A stretch of DNA of 64,000 nt from contig NZ_JPME01000015.1 of assembly GCF_000732605.1 (NCBI RefSeq), positions 186,001-250,000 of the forward strand, given 5' to 3'. Under the pieces are notes generated by a model. The model searched no databases, had not been told where the DNA came from, and saw only the letters and a list, made by a program, of their open reading frames with translations. Made by a program: the position numbers and the translations under genes. This document shows positions 35,201 through 44,067 of the stretch, piece after piece. This DNA comes from Lacrimispora celerecrescens. Lineage in GTDB: Bacteria; Bacillota; Clostridia; Lachnospirales; Lachnospiraceae. The stretch's first letter is position 1, and each line of letters starts with the position of its first letter.

Positions 35201-35930
35201 AACGTTACTTAAAACAGAAGGAAAATTGTCCCTTCGTGGACTGGATATGTTTATTTTTGCTATTTGCATGCCAATCGTCGTAGTTATAATCTTAGGGGCA
35301 GTTTTTGGAGACAAACCCGCTTTTGATGGTGCTGAATATACATTCCTGGAGCAATCCTTTGGTGCGGTTTCAACCATTGCCATTTGTGCCGGAGGCGTAA
35401 TGGGGCTTCCCTTGGTTGTATCTGATTATCGAAGCAGAAAAATCTTAAAGCGGTTTAAGGTAACACCCACTGACCCAGCACTTATCTTGGCGGTGCAGGT
35501 TGCTATTTACGCACTTTATTCGCTTGCATCTCTTATCCTTGTCTACGCAACTGGGGCGTTATTTTTTGGATTTCAATTAAAAGGCTCATTGCTTCCATTC
35601 CTGGGAGCATACTTACTGGTTATGTTGTCTATGTTCAGCATTGGGGTGTTGGTGGGCGGAATTGCACCGAACACGAAAATAGCCGGTGCCGCCGCAAGTC
35701 TGCTGTACTTTCCAATGCTTATTTTTTCAGGTGCCACTCTGCCTTATGAGGTGATGCCTTCTGCATTCCAAAAAGCAGCCGACATCCTTCCATTGACACA
35801 GGGAATAAAGCTTCTTAAGGCTGCTTCATTGGGGCTGCCAATGAACAGGGTTTTCATTCCGATTATGGTGATGATCGTCATAGCAGTGATATGTATCAGC
35901 ATTTCCCTCCGCTTTTTCAAATGGGAATAA
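35187..35930 (+). CDS. ABC-2 type exporter permease
   Basis: The ATG at 35187 has GGGGAGGG upstream and lies inside the end of the ATPase gene. The 247-residue protein has six hydrophobic segments and the ABC-2 landmarks: a long N-terminal segment (FIFAICMPIVVVIILGAVFG), SDYRSRKILKRFKVTPTDP between segments 2 and 3, and FSGATLPYEVMPSAFQKAADILPLTQGIKLL near the end. The substrate is unknown; under a MerR regulator a toxic compound is likely. Confidence 0.88.
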   Translation: MKTFKTLLKTEGKLSLRGLDMFIFAICMPIVVVIILGAVFGDKPAFDGAEYTFLEQSFGAVSTIAICAGGVMGLPLVVSDYRSRKILKRFKVTPTDPALILAVQVAIYALYSLASLILVYATGALFFGFQLKGSLLPFLGAYLLVMLSMFSIGVLVGGIAPNTKIAGAAASLLYFPMLIFSGATLPYEVMPSAFQKAADILPLTQGIKLLKAASLGLPMNRVFIPIMVMIVIAVICISISLRFFKWE

Positions 35931-35983
35931 CAGATTGGATTAACTTTTTATTTTTTACCCTACTTCCTTCACCCGCATTGACA

Positions 35984-35992
35984 TGTTATAAT
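35984..35992 (+). promoter_or_regulatory. Extended -10 promoter for the YesN-YesM operon
   Basis: TGTTATAAT, a perfect extended -10, lies 35 bases before the yesN-like ATG; TTGACA overlaps just upstream but at the wrong spacing to serve as -35. Confidence 0.6.
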
Positions 35993-36026
35993 GACAAAAG
36001 AATCGGGGCAAAGCAGGGGGATAAAC

Positions 36027-37634
36027 ATGTTAAAAGTACTGATAGCAGATGATGAAGAAAAAATTTGTCAGCTGATCGAGAAACTGATCGACTGGCAGGC
36101 ACTGGATATGAAGCTCTGCGGTGTGGCAAATAATGGGATCGAGGCGCTTGAAAAGATCGAAGCCCTTTCTCCTGATGTGGTGATTACAGATATCCGGATG
36201 CCGGGATATGACGGCCTGGACCTGGTGAAAAAGACCAGGGAACTGAATGTAGGTGTGGAATTTGTGATTATCAGCGGATACCGCCATTTTGAATATGCCC
36301 AGACAGCGATCAAATATGGGGTCAGCGATTATTTATTAAAGCCTATCAAAAAGCAGGAGCTAACAGAAACTCTGGAAAAAATAAGAGTAAGGTACAATGA
36401 AAAAAGCGAGCAGCTGACCTACGAGGAACGGGTCAGGCTGGCGAGGAAAAGTGATGCGGAAAGGCTTCGGACCACATGGTTTTCCAATGTCTTGTACCGG
36501 GACCGGAGCGAACAGGATTGCTCCAGTCTGGAAGAAATCAATAAGCAGTATTATTATCAGCTAAAGCCGGGCTATTTCCAGATTGTTTGTGTTAAATTTG
36601 ATGGAATTTCCATGCCTGACGAGAAAAACCTGGAATTTCTAACAGAAAAGACAACTCAGATTGCTGAGCAAATGCTGAAAGGCCATGTATTCGACTGGGA
36701 ATTGTATGTGGAAAACAGCCATATTTATCTATTCCTGAATTATGGAGAGGAAAACAGGAGGCTTATCCGCCGCCAATGTAAAAATATATTAAATGAGCTT
36801 GCAGTACTGGAATCCATTTTGGAAGGGCTTCGAGTGACCATTGGCTTTGGTACAACCGTATGGAATATCACTCAGCTAAGAAGTTCCCTCAAATCCGCAA
36901 GGTACTTAGTGGAGCAGCGGCTGGTGGCCGGGAACGGCAAACTCTTAGAGGGGGAACTGCGCAGCTCTTTTCATCTGGCATCAAGTCAGTGGTTCACTCA
37001 GTTTAACCAGAATATGAGCACAGCTCTGGAGAGTCTGGACAGGCAGCAGGTGGGAGATTGCCTGATGAAACTGAAAGACGGACTCTTGGAGCAGCCGGAT
37101 ATGACCGGACATGAAATTTTGCAGATGTGCAGAGAGGTCTGCAATCTTTATCTGTTCTTCATGAAAAACCATAAGATCCCCATTGAACAGAATTTTATGG
37201 AACGGTTTAATCAGGGAGTGGAATTCTGTTCTTCAGCAAGAGAGGTCCTGCGCTATCTCATAAAAGAGATTTCCGCATCCTACGATAAGGCCGTGGTCGG
37301 AAAGATGCAGGAGAATAACCGCCCCATCCGCATAGCCAAAAAATACATCAGGGACCATTATAGGGAAGCCATTACCTTAGAAACAGTCAGTGAAGTCGCC
37401 GGATTCAATCCTACATATTTCAGTTCCCTTTTTAAAAAGGAGACAGGAAAGAATTTTTTGGAGTTTTTATCCGAGGTGCGGATGGAACAGGCGAAAGGCC
37501 TTCTAAAGGAATCAAATTTAAGTGTTGCCGTCATATGTGAGGAAGTGGGCTACAGCGATGTAAAGTATTTTACAAAGAACTTTACTAAATATTCCGGTTT
37601 AAAGCCAAACGAGTATCGGAAGCTTTATTCCTGA
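36027..37634 (+). CDS. yesN: Response regulator, YesN type (receiver plus AraC DNA-binding domain)
   Basis: The ATG at 36027 follows GCAGGGGG and gives 535 residues. The receiver (1-120) has the acidic pair in LIADDEEK, the phosphorylated aspartate in VVITDIRMPGYDGL and the lysine in YLLKPIKK. A middle region of about 290 residues of the YesN kind is followed by a C-terminal AraC double helix-turn-helix (AITLETVSEVAGFNPTYFSSLFKKETGKNF ... VAVICEEVGYSDVKYFTKNFTKYSGLKPNEY). It is likely activated by the kinase 13 bases downstream and probably controls the sugar transporter genes after it. Confidence 0.92.
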   Translation: MLKVLIADDEEKICQLIEKLIDWQALDMKLCGVANNGIEALEKIEALSPDVVITDIRMPGYDGLDLVKKTRELNVGVEFVIISGYRHFEYAQTAIKYGVSDYLLKPIKKQELTETLEKIRVRYNEKSEQLTYEERVRLARKSDAERLRTTWFSNVLYRDRSEQDCSSLEEINKQYYYQLKPGYFQIVCVKFDGISMPDEKNLEFLTEKTTQIAEQMLKGHVFDWELYVENSHIYLFLNYGEENRRLIRRQCKNILNELAVLESILEGLRVTIGFGTTVWNITQLRSSLKSARYLVEQRLVAGNGKLLEGELRSSFHLASSQWFTQFNQNMSTALESLDRQQVGDCLMKLKDGLLEQPDMTGHEILQMCREVCNLYLFFMKNHKIPIEQNFMERFNQGVEFCSSAREVLRYLIKEISASYDKAVVGKMQENNRPIRIAKKYIRDHYREAITLETVSEVAGFNPTYFSSLFKKETGKNFLEFLSEVRMEQAKGLLKESNLSVAVICEEVGYSDVKYFTKNFTKYSGLKPNEYRKLYS

Positions 37635-37647
37635 TGGGAGGCGTATT

Positions 37648-38667
37648 ATGAAGGAAAAGTTTCGGTTTCTGTCCGTCAGAGTGATTCTTCTATTGGCAGG
37701 TATTTTGACCGGGTTCATGCTTTTGCTTTGCTATGCCCTGTACTTAACCAGGGGCCAGCCGGAGCAGATTTGGCTTTTAATGGCAGCTTCCGTTCTCTTA
37801 GTCTTATTTTTTTACAACGGCTATTATGGCATTTATAAGCCCATGCAGGAAACCAAACGGGTGGAACGGCAGTTTGCCTCTGGCAGTGTTTTAAATGACT
37901 TACTAAAGATACGCTATCCCCACTGCCCGGAATCCGAGAAAGTAAATCAAAGGTTTTTTGAAATGCTTGGAACAAGGGAACTGATCAATGTTTCAAAAAA
38001 GCAGGCGGAATATCTTGCCCTGCAAAACCAGATCAATCCTCATTTCTTGTACAACACTTTGGAGGGAATACGGAGTGAGGCGCTAAGCCTTGGGGTAGAC
38101 AGCATAGCGGAGATGACGGAGGCCCTTGCCACCTTTTTCCGTTATACCATATCCAATGTAGACCACCTGGTAAACTTAGAGGATGAGCTTGCAAATATTG
38201 AGAACTACTATTACATCCAACAGTTCCGCTTCGGCAAAAAATTACAGCTGAATATCCAATATGCATGTTCAGAGGAACTGGATGAAATGGAGATCCTGCA
38301 GTACCGCCTGCCAAAGCTGACTTTGCAGCCGGTTGTTGAAAATTCCATTTATCACGGTATTGAACGGAAAATAGGGGAAGGGCATCTGATCATTAAAATT
38401 TCGGTAACGGATTCCCGGTTGATCATCAAGGTATCTGATGACGGACTTGGCATGGAGGCTGAAAGGGTGAAGATGCTGAATGAAAAGCTTAAAAGCTTAT
38501 CCTTAGACGACGTAAACCCGGATATAGACCGGAAAGGCGGCATTGCAATCCAGAATGTCAATAATAGAATCAAGCTGCTCTTCGGAGAGGAATATGGCAT
38601 ACACGTTTACAGCCAGGTGGAGGCAGGAACGGATGTGGAGATATCCCTTCCTCTGGTAAAGGATTAA
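37648..38667 (+). CDS. yesM: Sensor histidine kinase, YesM type, without an extracellular sensor domain
   Basis: The 339-residue protein has two membrane segments (about 12-33 and 41-60) joined by only seven or so residues (TRGQPEQ), so it has practically no outside domain. There is no HAMP pattern. The kinase core follows: the phosphorylated histidine in NQINPHFLYNTLEGI, and the ATP site VVENSIYHGIERK, VSDDGLGM and GGIAIQNVNNRI. Other YesM proteins, such as the one at 60202, have a 250-residue outside sensor. This one probably receives its signal inside the membrane or from a partner; the tandem pseudo-ATPase encoded 20 bases later is a candidate. Confidence 0.9.
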   Translation: MKEKFRFLSVRVILLLAGILTGFMLLLCYALYLTRGQPEQIWLLMAASVLLVLFFYNGYYGIYKPMQETKRVERQFASGSVLNDLLKIRYPHCPESEKVNQRFFEMLGTRELINVSKKQAEYLALQNQINPHFLYNTLEGIRSEALSLGVDSIAEMTEALATFFRYTISNVDHLVNLEDELANIENYYYIQQFRFGKKLQLNIQYACSEELDEMEILQYRLPKLTLQPVVENSIYHGIERKIGEGHLIIKISVTDSRLIIKVSDDGLGMEAERVKMLNEKLKSLSLDDVNPDIDRKGGIAIQNVNNRIKLLFGEEYGIHVYSQVEAGTDVEISLPLVKD

Positions 38668-38687
38668 CAGGACAAAGAGGTGATGAG

Positions 38688-40133
38688 ATGAGAAAGGAAA
38701 TTCTCCGGCTGAATCATGTTACCCTGGAAGAAAACGGAGAGCGTTATCTGGATAATCTGGATTTTTATATTCTCCAGGGAGAAATTATGGGACTCATCAT
38801 ATCCGATGCAAAGGGCTGTTCCCAGTTGATCCGCCTCATCTGCCATAATATCCCCATAAGCTTTGGCGGAGTATATTATGAAGGAGACCGGGTAAATCAT
38901 TATTCCCATGCGGACTATACTGACAATCGGGTTTATGTCATTGAGGAGCGGGGACGGCTCATAGACAGCCTGACCATATCCGATAACCTGTTTGTTATGC
39001 GGAAGGGATTTAAAAAGTATATTATTAACAGCAGGGTACTGGATCATCAGGTGGAGCTTTTAATGGCAGAACTGGGGCTGTCCATTGATCCCAAACGCCG
39101 GGTTTCAACCTTAAGCGCTTTTGAACGCTGCGTGACTGAGCTTTTAAAAGCCATTCTGGCCGGGTGCCGGTTCATTATTCTGGACAGGATCAGCAATTTC
39201 TTAAGCCAGATGGAACTAAAACAGTTTCAGGATATTATTAGGAAGCAGGCCAAACGGGGGACTGCATTTCTTTATATGGGAAACCACCATCAGGAGGTGT
39301 TCCAGATTGCGGACCGGGCAGCTCTTTTTCATCAGGGAATCATATGGAAGGTGTTTGAAAAGGAGGAAATGGTGGAAACGGCCCTTCAGCCTTATACCAT
39401 CTCCTTTGACTTATCAGGCAGCCAGGTCCGGGAACCTATGGAAGAGGCAGTTCTTAAGTTAGACGGAGTGCATTTAAATGGGAAAGAGCCGGTGGGGTTT
39501 TCTCTGCGAAAAGGGGAATGCCTGATGATACTGGATACGGACAACCAGACCTGGGAGCCTCTGGTGGAGGTCCTTTCCGGCAGCAGGGGAATCAGGGACG
39601 GCAGGATTTACCTGGGAGAAAGGGTCTTTGCAGGAGAGGAGCCTACGGACTTTTTTAAGGAGGGGGTTGCCGTCATCCCGGATGATCCGGCAGAAACCTT
39701 TCTGTTTCGGGATATGAGCTATATGGAAAACCTGACGTTTCTTTTGGACCGGAAGGTGTGGTTTGGGAATATAAAGCGCAGCCATCTTCGCAGTGTGCGG
39801 AAAGAATATATGAAAAAGGTAGGGCCCTGCATTGATTCAGGAAAGATTGACCGTTTAAGCCTGCGGGAAAGATATGGCCTTGCCTATTACCGGATCCATC
39901 TCCTTCACCCTAAGGTTGCTGTGTGTGTGCAGCCGCTGGCAAAAGGGGACATGTACTTAAGACGTTATGTGCTGGACCTGATCCAGGAGCTGAAAAACAG
40001 CGGGATTTCGGTACTCATTCTCACCAGCAACCTTGCCGACAACATGGATGTATCAGACCGGATGATAATTCTGCAGGATGGAAAAGTGGCGGCAGAATAC
40101 GCCAAAGAGGAATTTTATAAAGTAGGTTGGTAA
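38688..40133 (+). CDS. Degenerate tandem ABC ATPase (RbsA-like pseudo-ATPase)
   Basis: The 481-residue protein aligns end to end with RbsA/MglA tandem ATPases, but the ATP sites are gone. In domain 1 the Walker A position (residues 35-51) reads GLIISDAKGCSQL with no GKS/T; the signature is LSAFERC (142-148); Walker B is RFIILDR (161-167) with Arg in place of the catalytic Glu. In domain 2 Walker A is LMILDTDNQTW (279-289), the signature LSLRERYG (390-397) and Walker B VAVCVQPLAKG (410-420). The frame is intact and its ribosome site is good, so it is not a decaying gene. It lies between the YesM kinase and a complete sugar transporter whose own ATPase is normal. A sensory or regulatory role is my inference. 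Confidence 0.8.
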   Translation: MRKEILRLNHVTLEENGERYLDNLDFYILQGEIMGLIISDAKGCSQLIRLICHNIPISFGGVYYEGDRVNHYSHADYTDNRVYVIEERGRLIDSLTISDNLFVMRKGFKKYIINSRVLDHQVELLMAELGLSIDPKRRVSTLSAFERCVTELLKAILAGCRFIILDRISNFLSQMELKQFQDIIRKQAKRGTAFLYMGNHHQEVFQIADRAALFHQGIIWKVFEKEEMVETALQPYTISFDLSGSQVREPMEEAVLKLDGVHLNGKEPVGFSLRKGECLMILDTDNQTWEPLVEVLSGSRGIRDGRIYLGERVFAGEEPTDFFKEGVAVIPDDPAETFLFRDMSYMENLTFLLDRKVWFGNIKRSHLRSVRKEYMKKVGPCIDSGKIDRLSLRERYGLAYYRIHLLHPKVAVCVQPLAKGDMYLRRYVLDLIQELKNSGISVLILTSNLADNMDVSDRMIILQDGKVAAEYAKEEFYKVGW

Positions 40134-40144
40134 TGAAAAGGATT

Positions 40145-40170
40145 AACAGGCGGTCTGGCTGCCTGTTTTT
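40145..40170 (+). terminator. Hairpin terminator between the pseudo-ATPase gene and the transporter operon
   Basis: AACAGGC (40145-40151) pairs with GCCTGTT (40161-40167), then TTT; the stem is short. Confidence 0.65.
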
Positions 40171-40249
40171 CATTTCCGCAAGGGATTTGACTGCCAAAGA
40201 ATGCCCCCCTTAAACGGAAGAATCTCCCCTACTATCCATGGGTTTCCGA

Positions 40250-40258
40250 TGATATACT
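40250..40258 (+). promoter_or_regulatory. Extended -10 promoter for the second sugar transporter
   Basis: TGATATACT is an extended -10 element 45 bases before the ATPase start. With the terminator upstream, it separates the transporter operon from the two-component genes, which may regulate it. Confidence 0.55.
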
Positions 40259-40302
40259 GTTTACAGAAGCTAGAATTTGAGAGAAATATGAGGGTGATAG
40301 GT

Positions 40303-41805
40303 ATGCAGGAAGATATTGTGCGGATGCAGAATATTATAAAGACATTCCCTGGTGTAAAAGCGCTTGACGATGTTTCGTTTTACTTGAAATCAGGAGAGGT
40401 TATGGCATTGCTGGGTGAAAATGGTGCGGGAAAATCAACGCTTGTTAAAATATTAAGCGGTGTCTATCCAAGAGATGGAGGGACCATCGAGGTATTCGGC
40501 GACAATATCCGGGAAATGACCACACAGAAGGCAAAGGACCTGGGAATAGCGATCATCCACCAGGAACTGAACATGTGTCAGCATTTGACCGTAGCGGAAA
40601 ACATATTTCTGGGCCGGGAACGGACAAAGGGAATGATCCTCTCTGAAAAAGAGATGAACAAAGCGGCGGCCGAGATCTTAAGCCGAATGAATATAGAATT
40701 AGATCCGGAGGAACTGGTTGGCAATCTGGCAGTATCAAAGCAGCAGATGGTTGAGATCGCCAAGGCGCTTTCCATGAATGCCAGGGTTCTAATTATGGAT
40801 GAGCCTACGTCAGCTCTGACATCAAAGGAAATCACGGATCTATTCACCATTATTAAAAAGTTAAAAAAAGAAGGATGCGGAATTGTATACATATCCCACC
40901 GCCTGGAAGAACTGAAACATATTGTGGATCGGGTCACCATTATGAGAGACGGAAGATTTATCACATCCATGGATTTTGATCAGAAGCAGATGGATGAGAT
41001 CATTTCCCACATGGTCGGCCGTGAAATAAAACAGAAATTTCCACGTGTCTCCTGTCCAAAAGGGAAGAAGATACTGGAGGTCCGTAATTTAAATGCCGGA
41101 CATATGGTCCGCGACATCAATCTGGAACTTAATGAAGGCGAGATCGTCGGCATAGCCGGGTTAATGGGGGCTGGAAGGACAGAGACCACCAGGGCCATAT
41201 TTGGAGCGGATCCAAAGGAATCCGGGCAGGTTTTCCTAGATGGGAAAGAAGTCATCATACATAAGGTAGAAGATTCCATAAAAGCAGGCATTGTACTGGC
41301 TCCGGAAGATAGGAAAAAGGATGGTCTCTGTACGAAACTCAGTATACGGGATAACATTGCACTTCCCAATCTGGATATGTTATGTGGAAAACTGGGAATC
41401 GTCAACAGGAAAAAAGAGCGGGAAATGACGGAAAAAACTGTGGTTTCCTTAAAAATCAAGCTGCCGAACGCAGAAGTGGAAGCCGGAAGCTTATCCGGCG
41501 GCAACCAGCAAAAAGTGGTTGTAGGTAAATGGCTGGCAAGGAATTCACGGGTAGTGATTTTTGATGAACCAACCAGAGGCATTGACGTGGCGGCTAAAGT
41601 AGAGATCTATAACCTGATGAACGAATTAAAACAAAAGGGGATCGGCGTTTTATTCGTCTCATCGGAAATGCCGGAAGTCCTTGGCATCAGCGACCGGATC
41701 ATAGTCATGTGTGACGGAAAAATTACAGGGGAAATGATGACAGCTGAGGCGACACAGGATCTGATCCTCAAATACGCGACTCAGTTTGAAAGCAAGATCA
41801 GTTAA
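40303..41805 (+). CDS. Sugar ABC transporter, tandem ATPase (RbsA/MglA type)
   Basis: The ATG at 40303 lies six bases after AGGGTGATAG; the longer frame (to 40201) includes the promoter and is rejected. The 500-residue protein has the full domain 1 set (GENGAGKST, LAVSKQQMVEIAKAL, VLIMDEPTSAL) and a normal RbsA-type domain 2 (GLMGAGRTETTRAIFGAD, APEDRKKDGL, LSGGNQQKVV, VVIFDEPTRGIDV). This contrasts with the degenerate homologue one gene upstream. It energises the following permease and belongs to the ribose/galactose/xylose import group. Confidence 0.92.
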   Translation: MQEDIVRMQNIIKTFPGVKALDDVSFYLKSGEVMALLGENGAGKSTLVKILSGVYPRDGGTIEVFGDNIREMTTQKAKDLGIAIIHQELNMCQHLTVAENIFLGRERTKGMILSEKEMNKAAAEILSRMNIELDPEELVGNLAVSKQQMVEIAKALSMNARVLIMDEPTSALTSKEITDLFTIIKKLKKEGCGIVYISHRLEELKHIVDRVTIMRDGRFITSMDFDQKQMDEIISHMVGREIKQKFPRVSCPKGKKILEVRNLNAGHMVRDINLELNEGEIVGIAGLMGAGRTETTRAIFGADPKESGQVFLDGKEVIIHKVEDSIKAGIVLAPEDRKKDGLCTKLSIRDNIALPNLDMLCGKLGIVNRKKEREMTEKTVVSLKIKLPNAEVEAGSLSGGNQQKVVVGKWLARNSRVVIFDEPTRGIDVAAKVEIYNLMNELKQKGIGVLFVSSEMPEVLGISDRIIVMCDGKITGEMMTAEATQDLILKYATQFESKIS

Positions 41806-41827
41806 GAAAAGGGCAAGGAGAGGTAAC

Positions 41828-42835
41828 ATGAATAGTAAAAGTCAGAGTTGGTATAAAAGGCTGTTCGCCGTTCGCGGGATGGGGCAGGTAGTCACCGTAG
41901 GTTTTGGACTCATCGTCATGTGCATTGTATTTGGCATCATAAACCCTACATTCTTTTCCGGGAAAAATGTTGCAAATCTTTTGCGCCAGATTGCGCCGAT
42001 CCTGTTAATCGGTATCGGACAGTCCTATGTATTGATCACCGGCAATATTGATTTGTCCATTGGTTCCGTTGTCGGCATGAGCTGTATGATATCTGCAACC
42101 ATGATGACAAAAGGCATGAATCCATGGGTTGCGGTACTTCTTACCCTGATGTGCTGTCTGATCGTAGGAGTTGTCAACGGCTTACTGGTAGCCAAGTGCA
42201 AGCTTCCGCCCTTTATCGCAACCTTAGGCACCATGACAATTGCCAGGGGCGTTGCTCAGATCGTCAATAACAACTATAACACCGATGCAATCGGAGACAG
42301 GGCAAAGGTATTCCGGGATTTCTTCTATTATGGAAAGACCGCTGGAGTATATAACACAGTAATCATATCCATTGTTTTATGGTTGGTATTTAACTTCCTG
42401 TTAAGTAAAACAAGGACCGGGCGGCACATTTATGCAATCGGAAGCAATATAGAGGCCTCCAAGCTATCCGGGGTAAATATTGTCGCCACAACCACAAAGG
42501 CTTATCTGGTCAGCTCCTTCTGCTCCTGTGTTGTCGGATTAGTGATCTGTGCAACAAGCGGCATGGGAACCATGGATGCCGGCAATGCCTATGAAATGTA
42601 TGCTGTGGCTGCTTCTGTAATCGGAGGAGTTTCTACCTTGGGAGGCCAGGGAATCCTTATCGGTACGGTAATCGGTGCTTCCATCTGGGGCGTGCTCCAG
42701 AATGGGCTTCAGTTTGCAGGCGCTCCGGTTGCGATACGTAACATTGTTATCGGCGCCATTGTGGTAATCTCCGTATTGATTGATGTGATAGTAAGAAGCG
42801 GAAAGCTAGGAAAGAAAAGTAAGATAGAACCATAA
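41828..42835 (+). CDS. Sugar ABC transporter permease (RbsC/MglC type)
   Basis: The ATG at 41828 follows AAGGAGAGG; the product has 335 residues with roughly ten membrane segments. Family blocks include QSYVLITGNIDLSIGSVVG, CKLPPFIATLGTMTIARG, TRTGRHIYAIGSNIEASKLSGV and AVAASVIGGVSTLGGQG. It is the channel partner of the tandem ATPase and the lipoprotein encoded next. The exact sugar is not evident. Confidence 0.92.
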   Translation: MNSKSQSWYKRLFAVRGMGQVVTVGFGLIVMCIVFGIINPTFFSGKNVANLLRQIAPILLIGIGQSYVLITGNIDLSIGSVVGMSCMISATMMTKGMNPWVAVLLTLMCCLIVGVVNGLLVAKCKLPPFIATLGTMTIARGVAQIVNNNYNTDAIGDRAKVFRDFFYYGKTAGVYNTVIISIVLWLVFNFLLSKTRTGRHIYAIGSNIEASKLSGVNIVATTTKAYLVSSFCSCVVGLVICATSGMGTMDAGNAYEMYAVAASVIGGVSTLGGQGILIGTVIGASIWGVLQNGLQFAGAPVAIRNIVIGAIVVISVLIDVIVRSGKLGKKSKIEP

Positions 42836-42907
42836 TGATGGTATTGGAGCCTGAGGCTTTGATATAGGCAGATTTTAAAATATCCAATTTTAAGGAGGAA
42901 AAGGTTT

Positions 42908-43915
42908 ATGAAGCGGAAAGTATTGGCGGCTATTCTTTCTATGGGAGTGATTGCGTCTATGGCAGGCTGCAGCAGCGGGCAAAAGGAGGCAGCAGCAACG
43001 ACTGGGGCAACAACAGTGGCTGCAACCGAAGCTGCGACCACAGCTGCAGAAACAGCAAAAGAGGCGGCTACCAGCGGAGGCTCACACAAGGTTTACCTGA
43101 TTACCATGGATCAAATGGATCAGCACTGGGTAAACGTGGATGCAGGTGCCCAGAAGGCCGTAAAGGAGCTTGGAAATGTAGATTATAAATGGCTGGCTCC
43201 GGATGTAAAGGATGATGCAAAGCAGATCGAGTGCATCAACAATGCCGTAGCAGGAGGCGCACAGGCAATTTTACTTGCGGCTAACGGTCCTGATGCAGTG
43301 ACTGCATCGTTACAGGAAGCAATGGATGCAGGAGTAAAAGTGGTATACGTAGACTCCGCAGCATCTCTGCCTGCAATTCAGACCCTTGCAACTGATAACA
43401 AAGCTGCTGGAAAAACTGCAGGTGATGAAATGATCAAAGCCTTAAAGGAAAAAGGAATCGAATCAGGCAAGATCGGTATCGTAAACGTAAACGCTGCAAC
43501 CGCATCCACAGTAGCCAGAGAGGAAGGCTTCCGCTCCGCATTCGAGGGAACAAAGTTTGAGATTCTGGAAACTCAGTATGGAGAAGGCGATGCTGCAAGA
43601 TCTAAGGATATTGCTGCAAACTATATCACTCAGGGCTGCGTAGGTATTTTCGGAGCCAATGAAGGCTCTACCGTTGGAGCAGGCAATGCCATTCAGGAAG
43701 CAGGCGAATCTGTAATCGGCGTAGGCTTTGATAAATCTGACATGATCCTTCAGCTGATCAAAGATGGCTATCTCCTTGCAACCATGGCTCAGAATCCAGA
43801 TGTTATGGGATATGAAGGAATGAAGACAGCTGTTAATGCTCTGGAAGGTAAGGATACAGGAGACAAGAACGTAGATACAGGTGTTTCCGTTCTTACAAAA
43901 GACACATTAAAGTAA
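42908..43915 (+). CDS. Sugar ABC transporter substrate-binding lipoprotein
   Basis: The 335-residue protein has a lipoprotein signal ending at Cys21 (SMAGCSSG) and a long Ala/Thr/Glu linker before the binding domain, which starts VYLITMDQMDQHWVNVDAG. The late part has FGANEGSTVGAGNAIQEAG and VGFDKSDMILQLI, typical of the RbsB/ALS cluster-B proteins. Its ligand could be ribose, allose, galactose or a polyol. It closes the transporter operon before a hairpin; the broken ROK kinase follows about 150 bases downstream. Confidence 0.9.
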   Translation: MKRKVLAAILSMGVIASMAGCSSGQKEAAATTGATTVAATEAATTAAETAKEAATSGGSHKVYLITMDQMDQHWVNVDAGAQKAVKELGNVDYKWLAPDVKDDAKQIECINNAVAGGAQAILLAANGPDAVTASLQEAMDAGVKVVYVDSAASLPAIQTLATDNKAAGKTAGDEMIKALKEKGIESGKIGIVNVNAATASTVAREEGFRSAFEGTKFEILETQYGEGDAARSKDIAANYITQGCVGIFGANEGSTVGAGNAIQEAGESVIGVGFDKSDMILQLIKDGYLLATMAQNPDVMGYEGMKTAVNALEGKDTGDKNVDTGVSVLTKDTLK

Positions 43916-43953
43916 AATAGGTTATAAACGCTGACACATTTCATAAAAGGGAA

Positions 43954-43984
43954 AGAGCAGGGCCGGTACGCCGGTTCCTGCTCT
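43954..43984 (+). terminator. Hairpin after the binding-protein gene
   Basis: AGAGCAGGGCCGG pairs with CCGGTTCCTGCTCT with a small bulge and a TACG loop; only a weak T tract follows. Confidence 0.65.
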
Positions 43985-44067
43985 GTTGGCATATTTTAAC
44001 CTAGTTGTTTGAAAGCCGCCAGGCGAATTGAACTTCTTTATAATAATATAAGGACTGAGGTGTTACA

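Noticed and set aside
40201-40302. 34-residue N-terminal extension of the second tandem ATPase
   Set aside because: It would contain the extended -10 promoter and is not RbsA-like; the ATG at 40303 has the ribosome site.
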